Shown here: in pieces, positions 56,434-64,000 of the stretch
Layout: each line of letters opens with the position of its first letter
Position numbering within the stretch: position 1 is the stretch's first letter
Source of the DNA: Turnera subulata
Taxonomy: Eukaryota; Streptophyta; Magnoliopsida; Malpighiales; Passifloraceae
Assembly: GCA_028386065.3 (NCBI GenBank)
Contig: JAKUCV010006778.1
Coordinates: 124,001-188,000 of the forward strand
Direction: 5' to 3'
DNA: 64,000 bases
Notes under the pieces: generated by a model
Seen by the model: only the letters and a program-made list of their open reading frames with translations
Database searches by the model: none
What the model was told of the DNA's origin: nothing
Made by a program: the position numbers and the translations under genes

Positions 56434-57110
56434 CGTTTTTTTTTTTTTTTGGACTGAAAGAGAGAAAAAGTGTTACAAAGGTGACGCGAAAGCAGAATTA
56501 ATGTCCCGTCGGACTACACCAAGACAGCCCAGACGAGCATGCTGAAAATAAGATACCCCCAAAGGTAAATTGAAATCATGCGATCGGCGCACATATTAGA
56601 CTCTCTATAGACATGAGTAAGACTGGCTTACCAAGGCAGCTGCAGCAACTGCTGGACAGAGCGTAACAAGGCGGTACTCCGCCTCGACCGCAGAGTGATC
56701 AACTGCACATTCTGTACTACCTCCAAAGAATCCACCTCCACAACCACACGACGATAACCCAAACCAAAAGCCAGCTGCAGGCCAACAGATAAACCCCACA
56801 ACTCTGCATTCAAAACCGAACAAGAGCCAATGTGGAAAGAAAAACCATGAAGCCATTCCCCTGCCGCATCCCGAAGAACATCCCTAGCCGAAGTTGACCC
56901 AGAATGCAAGTGCACTGCACCATCTGTATTTAGTTTCACCCAACCCCCACTTGGCGCACGCCACATAGTTGTGGGACGCACAGATGGAGCTGGGCGAACC
57001 GGGTGGTGCTCACGCAAGGAATAGATCACCTCGCGGAAGTAAGACCGAGCAAAACCCATTGGATTGAAGGGAGGTCCAACACTAGTAAACACCTACTCAA
57101 CATTCTGAAT
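56434..57110 (-). pseudogene. LINE RNase H fragment with poly(A), copy 1
   Basis: The minus strand reads VGPPFNPMGFARSYFREVIY, GGWVKLNTDGAV, IGSCSVLNAELWGLSVGL and YRRVVVEVDSLEVVQNV, the RNase H (RVT_3) domain at the end of plant LINE ORF2; the DG and AELWGL motifs and the second-Asp segment VEVDS are kept. The 3' end runs into a poly(A) tail (poly-T on plus, about 56436-56450). Everything upstream of RNase H is missing. Confidence 0.85.
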
Positions 57111-57117
57111 ACGATTG

Positions 57118-57710
57118 TTAGTATGTGCGAGTCAACTAAGGCTATTGAATCTGTGACGACTGAGGACGACCGAACGACTAAAAAGGTCCGTATGAGGGAG
57201 AATACGGGCATTGAACCAATGGAGTCGGAAGAAGGTGTAGTGGGGAATCAGGCTACGACGATGTTGGCGGAGCCGTCGCTGTTGGCGGAGGGACAACAAG
57301 GCCGAGAAGGAGGTTTAGTAGTGGCTGAGGAAACGATGGAGCAGGCACAGAATACACCGGGTACTGGCTCTGTTCCTTCTCCAATGACCGATGGGAGCTT
57401 GTCGCCGGCAGCGGCACCAAGGCCGAGTTTCCGAGATATCCTAACTAAGGCGCATACTGGGATGGAGCCGAGGGTCGTTGAGGCTGATGAGGAGGAGAAG
57501 GTGGAGTGTAGTGACGGGGATATTTCCTTCGTGGTAGGGAAATATGGTATGGCAGTCCGTTTGTCCGAGATGTTCAAGAAACGATTGGAGAAACAGTAGG
57601 AATATGCGGTAGTGGTCAAGCCTCTTGGAAGGACCATTAGTTACCTTACTTTGTGTTCTCGATTGCAAACCTTATGGTAGCCTTCCAGACTGATGAAAGT
57701 GGTGGATTTG
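57118..57710 (+). pseudogene. LINE ORF1 N-terminal part, copy 1
   Basis: From an ATG near 57121 (MCESTKAIESVTTEDDRTTK) it is open to TAG at 57597-57599, where relatives have Trp (EKQ*EYAVVVKPLGRT). It then continues to TLCSRLQTLW*PSRLMKVVD, where the duplication joint ends it. This is the variable N-terminal part of an L1 ORF1 leading into DUF4283. It lies head to head with the minus-strand RNase H piece. Confidence 0.8.
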
Positions 57711-57829
57711 GAGATGGAGTGTGGGAATAATAAAAGAAAAGACATAGGAAAAAGATGCAAGAGTTAACGGGTTTTGGTGCTATTGCTCACAAGTGGCATG
57801 TAGGTCTGTCTTACCAAAAAACTAATTTC

Positions 57830-58505
57830 ACGTTTTTTTTTTTGGACTGAAAGAGAGAAAAGGTGTTACACAGGTGACGAGAAAGCAGAATTAATGTCCC
57901 GTCGGACTACACCAAGACAGCCTAGACGAACATGCTGAAAATAAGATACCCCCAAAGGTAAATTGAAATCATGCAATCGACGCACATATTAGACTCCCTA
58001 TAGACATGAGTGAGACTGGCTTCCCATGGCAGCTGCAGCAACTGCTGGACAGAGCGTAACAAGGCAGTACTCCGCCTCGACCGTTGAGTGATCAACTGCA
58101 CATTCTGTACTACCTCCAAGAATCCACCTCCATAACCACACGACGATAACCCAAATCAAAAGCCACCTGCAGGCCAACAGATAAACCCCACAACTCTGCG
58201 TTCAAAATCAAACAAGAGCCAATGTGGAAAGAAAAACCATGAAGCCATTCCCCTGTCGCATCCCAAAGAACATCCCTAGCCGAAGTTGACCCAGAATGCA
58301 AGTGCACTGCACCATCTGTATTTAGTTTCACCCAACCCCCACTTGGCACACGCCACATAGTTGTGGGACACACACATGGAGCTGGGCGAACCGGGTGGTG
58401 CTCACGCAAGGAATAGATCACCTCGCGGAAGTAAGACCGAGCAAAACCCATTGGATTGAAGGGAGGTCCAACACTAGTAAACACCAGCTCAACATTCTGA
58501 ATACG
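57830..58505 (-). pseudogene. LINE RNase H fragment, copy 2
   Basis: As copy 1, but one A is missing in CTACCTCCAAGAATCC (58110-58125), shifting the frame after VVMEVDS. The rest (QNVQLITQRSRRSTALLRSV, HVYRESNMCVD) reads in the next frame. Confidence 0.85.
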
Positions 58506-58511
58506 ATTGTT

Positions 58512-59147
58512 AGTATGAGCGTGTCAACGGACGCGATTGAATCTGTGACGACTGAGGACGACCGAACGACTAAAAAGGTCCGTATGAGGAAGAATACGGG
58601 CATTGAACCAATGGAGTCGGAAGAAGGTGTAGTGGGGAATCAGGCTACGACGATGTTGGCGGAGGGACAACAAGGCCGAGATGGAGGTTTAGTAGGGGCT
58701 GAGAAAACGATGGAGCAGGCACAGAATACACCGGATATTGGCTCTGTGCCTTCTCCAATGACCGATGGGAGCTTGTCGCCGGCGGCGGCACCAAGGCTGA
58801 GTTTCCGAGATATCCTAACTAAGACGCGTACTAGCATGGAGCCGAGGATCGTTGAGGCTGGTGAGGTGGAGAAGGTGGAGTGTAGTGATGGGGATATTTC
58901 CTTTGTGGTAGGGAAGTATGGTATGGCAGTCCGTTTGTCCGAGGTGTTCAAGGAACGATTGGAGAAACAGTAGGATTATGCGGTAGTGGTCAAGCTTCTT
59001 GGAAGGACCATTAGTTACCGTACTTTGTGTTCTCGATTGAAAACCTTATGGTAGCCTTCCAGACTGATGAAAGTGGTGGATTTGGAGAATGATTTCTTGG
59101 TTCGTCTACAATGCGAGGAGGACTTCTATAGGGCGCTTACTTGTGGC
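58512..59147 (+). pseudogene. LINE ORF1, copy 2, first part (split by an LTR element)
   Basis: From an ATG near 58515 (MSVSTDAIESVTTEDDRTTK) the frame meets TAG at 58971-58973, then DYAVVVKLLGRTISYRTLCS, a second TAG, and KVVDLENDFLVRLQCEED, FYRALTCG. At TGGCC (59143-59147) an LTR element interrupts it. The protein resumes GPWVIMGHTLSVQPW at 61966-61970 and beyond. Confidence 0.85.
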
Positions 59148-59701
59148 CTAATAACGTATTACCATAAATAACGAATCGGGACTTTGTCCTTTGGTCCAAG
59201 GACATGGAGATATCAAGTCATTTAGCTAAGGACCTAGGGGAGATAGTCCATCCAGCCAAGGACCTAGAGGAGGAAGATTACTCAGCTAAATGGCATAAGA
59301 AACACGCGAAACTTGCTCAATTAAATAACAAAGCGTAAGAATTTCGCTTATGTCTTACTGTTAGCAGGACCTAAGAGCCCCTTCAACTCCTACTCCTTCC
59401 CCTAATTTCTCCTATAAATAGGAAGCTTGGGTAAGCTTTTCGATACAAGAGAGAAATCAGAGGAAAATCACCCTCACCCTTTCTCCTCTCAATTTTTTCT
59501 CCAAATTCCCCTTTGTCTTACATAGGCATCGGTGGGTCCTTGGGGTCACCATCCAGGGCCTCCCAAAGCCCTTTTTCTCTCTTTCTTCTAGATCAAACCT
59601 CAAGGGTCTGGTTAATATAAGAAGGACCTGCGGACTAAGAAGCATACTACCAAGGCTGAAGACCCGCGGAACAAGCACCTCGGAGGACTCATATTTTAAC
59701 A
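59148..59701 (+). repeat. LTR 1 of the small element
   Basis: A TATA box CTATAAATAG lies at about 59411. It contains GGACCTAGGGGAGATAGTCC-type words and ends TTTTAACA before the PBS. Confidence 0.85.
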
Positions 59702-59719
59702 TTGGCGCCGTCTGAGGAA
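59702..59719 (+). other. Primer binding site
   Basis: TTGGCGCCGTCTGAGGAA resembles the common plant PBS TGGCGCCGTCTGTGGGAA and starts directly after the LTR. Confidence 0.8.
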
Positions 59720-59735
59720 ACCTGAACAAAAAGTC

Positions 59736-59864
59736 ATGGCTTCCACCCCCGAGCAATCAGATCCCACAAGAATGTCCGATCCATCTACCTTTGGATCCCA
59801 GACATTGGAAGTACTCCAACTACCGGAGGTACTCCGACCGCTGAAGGACTTTCGATCGACATAG
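59736..59864 (+). pseudogene. gag start remnant
   Basis: ATG at 59736 opens 42 codons (MASTPEQSDPTRMSDPSTFG... ending in TAG at 59862-59864) just after the PBS, the usual place of gag. No gag domain is recognisable, and the frame is broken soon after. Confidence 0.5.
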
Positions 59865-60270
59865 GAGCTCTGACCACCGGTGTAGCCCCTAACACTCAGC
59901 TCTTGGGTGGAGGAACCGAAGACCTGGAAAATTACTCCCCCACATAGGAAACATGGAGAACCTAAAGAGACTCTACACTTAGTAGCAGAAGTACTACAGG
60001 TTCTTCTCCCATACTCTATTATATGGTTTGTGTTATTTTCTTTCTACAAATAAAGACTTTGCAAAATCTCTCTATTTCCATTGAATAAATGAGTAAAAAA
60101 GCTCTGTGTTCCTGTTTCTTACGAACTGTTATTATCAATTCCATATTGTATCCAATCCTTTCAACAAAAAAAAAACCTCTCATCAAAAGACCTTCAAGAC
60201 CTCACCTTTAAGGAACTCCGTGGTTAAGGATGTCGACTTATTGGGAGCTTCCCATTAAATGATGACAACG

Positions 60271-60745
60271 GGCCATGCCCCCTATGCTAGTCGCAAAAGT
60301 AAGACGACTAAAGGCCATGTAGCCTATGCTAGTCGCAAAATAAGACGACAAAAGGCCATGTAGCCTATGCTAGTCGCAAAGTAAGACGGCAAAAGGCCAT
60401 GTAGCCTATGCTAGTCGCAAAATAAGACGACAAAAGGCCATTTAGCCTATACTAGTTGCAAAATAAGACGACAAAAGGCCATTTAGCCTATGCTAGTCGC
60501 AAAGTAAGATGACGAAAGGCCATGTAGCAAATTTCAGTCGCAAAAACAAGACGATCTAAAGAAAAGATCGCACTAAAAAAGACGACTAAGGCAATATAGC
60601 CTAAGTAAGTCGCACATTAAAAAAAGACGACTGTGACAATATAGTCCGAGTAAGTCGCACATTCAAAAATGATGACTGAGGCAATATAGCTCAAGTCGCA
60701 AATTCAAAAAAATGACAAAGGCAAAATAGCCCATTTAAGCCGCAC
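60271..60745. repeat. 41-42 bp tandem repeats with GTCG...CGAC arms
   Basis: GGCCAT recurs at 60271, 60313, 60354, 60395, 60436, 60478 and 60519. Each unit has AGCCTATGCTAGTCGCAAAA and TAAGACGAC, so GTCG and CGAC can pair across 10-11 bases. A diverged sub-array with GCAATATAGCC and AAGTCGCACATT follows to about 60745. It has no spacers, so it is not a CRISPR. Confidence 0.85.
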
Positions 60746-61390
60746 ATTCAAAGAAAGAGAAAATGAGAGAGAAAGACGACGAGGGCCAAATAGTCCAAAA
60801 AACAAAGGTCGCATAACAAGAAACATACAAAGAAGGTACCACTCTTAGGGGTCCTCTTTGCATCGTGCCCCCTCTTTATATCAGGTCCCTTATATATGTC
60901 GAAGGTACCTATATTTAAAGGTCCTCTTCGGATTAGAGGTACCAAATGATAGAAATCTTCAAGTCCAGAAGAGGAAATCTCCCTAAAATAAAGAAAAGCT
61001 CATTATAAGTAAATAATGAGGGCTTCATACAAATCTGAGAGAAGTCTCTCACAGATCCAAATGAAAGTGCAAGTGTCACAATGAGCTTAAAGTCACCTCA
61101 ACAAAAATTTGCTACCTCTATGTCACAAGAAGATCACTTACAAAGGAGGCTGTAAGAGCTCTCAATTTTAACAAATTGAAATTCAAACCAATACCAATTG
61201 GTCGATTGATGAGCCTGCGCCAAGATGTGGTTCACAAGCTCAACAAGTTTGAAGCTCAAGCTTAGATATATTGAGGTCATGATTATAATTAGCCATCTAA
61301 GGCAATCTAACACGACCAAAATAAAAGCACATCCTAGAGAAAGTAAACTCTAAGAGAAATTGCTACACAACATCTCTTAGAGTTGGGGGC

Positions 61391-61965
61391 TGTGATAACG
61401 TATGTTACTTTTTACCATAAATAACGAATCGGGACCTTGTCCCTTGGTCCAAGGACCTGGAGAAATCAAGTCAATCAGCTAAGGACCTAGGGGAGGTAGT
61501 CCATCCAGCCAAGGACCTAGAGGAGGAAGATTACTCAGCAAAATGGCATAAGAAACACGTGAAACATGCTCAATTAAATAACAAAGTATTAGAATTTTCT
61601 AATGCTTATGTCTTAGTGTTAGCAGGAGCTGAGAGCCCCTTCAGCTCCTACTCCTCCCCCTACTTTCTCCTATAAATATGGGGCTTGGGTAAGCTTTTTA
61701 GGACACAAGAGAGAAATCAGAGGAAAATCACTCTCATCCTTTGTCCTCTCAATTTTCTCTCCAATTTCCTCTTTGTCTTATTTAGGCATCGGAGTGTCCT
61801 TGGGGTCACCACCCAGGGCCTCCCCAAGCCCTTTTTCTCTCTTCCTTCTTGTAGATCAAACCTCAAGAGCCTGGTTAATAAAAGAAGGACCTGGCAGACT
61901 AAGAAGCATACTACTAAGGCTGAAGACCCGCGGAACAAACACCTCGGAGGACCTATATTTTAACA
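61391..61965 (+). repeat. LTR 2 of the small element
   Basis: It starts TGTGATAACG, with the TATA box CTATAAATAT at about 61671, and ends TTTTAACA. It is followed by the target repeat TGGCC. Confidence 0.87.
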
Positions 61966-62265
61966 TGGCCCATGGGTCATCATGGGGCACACTCTTTCCG
62001 TTCAGCCGTGGACATCTTCCTTTCAGGCAACTGATGGCCAGGTATCTCAGGCGATTATCTAGGCTCAGTTCGCGGATTTTCCACCGTCCTGGTACAATTC
62101 TGAGGTGTTGAAAGCTTTGGGTTCTTTGATGGGGTGCGATTAAGGTAGATGGTAACACCACGGCGACAATTCAGGGCAAGTATGCATGGGTGGTTGATTT
62201 AGAAAAGCCACTGCGACGGGTTGTTGAATTTGATGATATGGAATTCAAAGTGAGTCAAGTTTTTC
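61966..62265 (+). pseudogene. LINE ORF1, second part after the LTR element
   Basis: It resumes as PWVIMGHTLSVQPWTSSFQA, IIWAQFADFPPSWYN and EVLKALGSLMG, then with frameshifts VDGNTTATIQGKYAWVVDLE, the second half of DUF4283. No zinc knuckle follows, and coding fades near 62265. Confidence 0.82.
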
Positions 62266-63839
62266 TTTTGCTTAGAGGCCTTGCTTAAATGGTAATAAAT
62301 ATTCAATACAAAATAAATATTCAATGAAATAAACAATCTTGAATGGTAATAAGTTATCAAAAATGTAAAGAATGATAATATCCTAAATATCATCAATGGG
62401 TATTATTTTCTTTTTAACTTAAAACAAAAAAATTTTTACTCTATGAATTTTAGTACTAAGCAATTAAAATAGATACTAAAGTTAAAAAAATAAATTTAAG
62501 CTCTAAAACAAATAAAAAAATAATGAATAAAGTTTGAAATAGGGAAGTAGTACATAAATTTTAAAAAGCAAGGGTTCTAAGCTTTTTATGAAAAGAGGTG
62601 AAGATTATAAATTAAAGAAGTTACATAAAAAAATTCTAGAAAATTGATTACAAATGTAAGTAGTATATAAAGTAAGTAACCAAATGGAACAATAAAATTG
62701 TTTTAAAAAAATCTCCGTCCCAATAGAAAGAATTTTTTTAAAAATATAACATTTGTATATAAGAGAAAAGATAGGCCAAAAGGCATCTCCACATCTCAAA
62801 TGTTACAAATCAAATATGTAAACAAAAATGAAATGAAAAATGTTTTACTATATAAAATAATTTTAATAAAAGTTTTATATTTTTTTAATATTGAAAATGT
62901 TGAAGAAGAAAGCAACATAATTTTTATATTTATTGAATAACCATTTAAATTAGAGAAAAAATTAAAAATATGAAGTTTGAGAAGAATATGAAATTTAAAT
63001 AAAATTGAAAGTTTATAAAGTAATTATCATGCAACTATTATGATATAGTATAAAATTTCTCAAAGCACATCACAATATGTGAAGATCCATACGTAACATG
63101 CATAAAAAGAATACTAAATTCCCTCACGATGAAAATTTAAATAAAAATAAAGAATTAAACTAACAACTTTAGAAATATTACAATAAGAAAAGTTGAATAT
63201 GATTTATGTTCAGCCAAGTTATTTTAATTACTAAATATAATATTTTGTGTCTTACTTAAGAATTTTCTTCCTTTGTATTGAGAACTTATAAAAATATAAT
63301 TTTTAAATGTTAGAATTTATAAATATATTAATAAGAAAAATTATTAATAAATTGAAATAAATTATATTCTTTGGTGTAACCTTTAAATTGGTTGTGGGGT
63401 TGAAATTTTTATGTAGCCCACTATAATATTAAATAATGACATAATACTTTTATAGAAGTAAATATAAACATAATTATATATTTAAACTTCAGATTTTCTT
63501 ACTACTTGGTAATTCTGTAACAACCCTGTAAAATTTTTGAGTTTAACGAAAGTTGTTTAAATTTTTACAGCTTGAATTGATTTTTATCATATGGTTTTAA
63601 CCTCGGAAAAAAAATATTTTACTACTAATCAAGCCACGGATTCCAAATCCTAGACTTACCCATGTCCAAGAAATTTAGGCAAATTTACCGAACCCAAGTT
63701 GGATTTCTCAGGTTCGGCAATTATACCTATCCATACAAAAGTGGAAGAAGATAAATATAGTAAAATTATAAATATAATCCTAAATTTATGCTCTAGGTGT
63801 CCTCTAAAATTCATAAAATTATGACGCTTAATACCAAGA
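62266..63839. other. AT-rich non-coding DNA
   Basis: Very AT-rich with many short A/T runs; no gene is supported. Near 63540-63730 AATCCTAGACTTACCC resembles words in the LTR at 23860, so an eroded LTR piece may reach into it. Confidence 0.45.
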
Positions 63840-64000
63840 TGTGAGGACCTTACCAAAAATTAATTTGATCCCTCTCTCTCGTCCTTTCACTTTCTTCTTA
63901 GGGTCAATCCAACATCAGTGGAGTCGCCACCCGAATTTTATTAGGAAAAAAATTCAAAGGAAAAACCTTTCATCAACCTCTTAAGGCAACAAGTCATATC
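63840..64000 (-). mobile_element. LTR end, minus orientation, running off the window
   Basis: TGTGAGGACCTTACCAAAAA followed by TTAATTTGATCCCTC and GAGTCGCCACCCGAATTTTA is the reverse complement of the right end of the solo LTR at 25560-25632. The element continues beyond the window. Confidence 0.75.

Larger units (their letters stand above)
56314..59086. repeat. 1.4 kb tandem segmental duplication of a LINE composite
   Basis: Copy 1 begins GAGATGGAGTGTGGGAATAA at 56314; copy 2 begins with the same bases at 57711 (offset 1397). Copy 1 ends GTGGTGGATTTG at 57710; copy 2 runs through the same bases at 59085 and goes on into LINE sequence (GAGAATGATTTC). The junction shares GAGA with both outer borders, suggesting microhomology-mediated or replication-slip duplication. 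Differences include a 1-bp deletion in the RNase H region of copy 2. Confidence 0.9.
59148..61965 (+). mobile_element. Small LTR retrotransposon in LINE ORF1, TSD TGGCC
   Basis: Flanked by TGGCC at 59143-59147 and 61966-61970. LTR 1 is 59148-59701 and LTR 2 61391-61965, each ending CTCGGAGGAC...TTTTAACA. The PBS TTGGCGCCGTCTGAGG follows LTR 1 at once. AGAGTTGGGGGC before LTR 2 is a likely polypurine tract. A short gag remnant and a tandem array are all that is left inside; no pol. LTR 1 has lost its first bases (LTR 2 starts TGTGATAACG, LTR 1 TAATAACG). The style (GGCGCC primer site) fits Ty3/gypsy or related plant elements; lineage is not assigned. Confidence 0.87.

Noticed and set aside
60271..60745. 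CRISPR-like array
   Set aside because: Units are contiguous without unique spacers, in a plant retroelement; it is a tandem repeat.

Overview
The window is nuclear DNA from a flowering plant, probably a dicot. It has spliced plant genes (AP2/ERF factor, U-box/ARM E3 ligase, MEE60-like membrane protein), GT-AG introns and a dense nest of plant-type LTR retrotransposons, L1-type LINEs, a Helitron and MITEs. I cannot fix the genus from sequence alone. All assignments are from reading the sequence and from memory of the families; no search was run.

Layout. 1-8.9 kb is gene-rich: the 3' part of an ERF group VIII-b gene, a 0.5 kb MITE, and a three-exon PUB42/43/44-like U-box gene whose two short introns carry no in-frame stop. 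8.9-34.6 kb is a transposon nest. An old L1-type LINE on the minus strand (about 27.6 down to 13.9 kb) has been split by three insertions: a hAT-like MITE (26.7-27.1 kb), a solo LTR (23.8-25.6 kb), and another solo LTR (TSD ACACC) that itself holds a 7.4 kb LTR element (15029-22464, TSD GGCGG). That inner element shows no gag-pol. It carries an antisense, spliced, plant-mobile-domain (PMD) gene and a long array of small hairpins next to its 3' LTR. Related internal DNA lies at 11.1-13.9 kb, and a SIRE-like copia LTR at 9.4-10.4 kb. A second LINE (27.9-30.3 kb, plus strand) keeps ORF1 and the 3' end but not ORF2. A 1.6 kb Helitron (31653-33257) follows.

34.6-35.8 kb holds a small four-exon gene predicted from consistent splice phases (143 aa, one membrane span, unknown function). 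37-54 kb is again transposons: a SIRE-like LTR, a LINE split by a solo LTR (39.5-43.0 kb), and a young 6.4 kb LTR element (44635-51042, TSD GTCAC) with two nearly identical 2.5 kb LTRs and only 1.4 kb between them. That element sits inside an older LTR rich in TGACCG...CGGTCA palindromes.

55.5-56.2 kb holds a minus-strand MEE60-like membrane protein gene. 56.3-59.1 kb is a 1.4 kb tandem duplication of a head-to-head LINE composite. The second copy's LINE ORF1 is split by a 2.8 kb LTR element (59148-61965, TSD TGGCC, PBS TTGGCGCCGTC) and resumes at 61971. The rest is AT-rich DNA ending in a minus-strand LTR.

The signal I find least explained is the hairpin arrays at 13.3-13.6 and 19.4-20.2 kb. 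A 9-nt loop (near TGAGATGAT) stays constant while the flanking stems change in a compensating way. In one block, three such hairpins form an 84-bp tandem unit. A second recurring theme is GC-rich GACCGCC/GGCGGTC dyads just upstream of TATA boxes, both in the sense LTRs and at the promoter of the antisense PMD gene.
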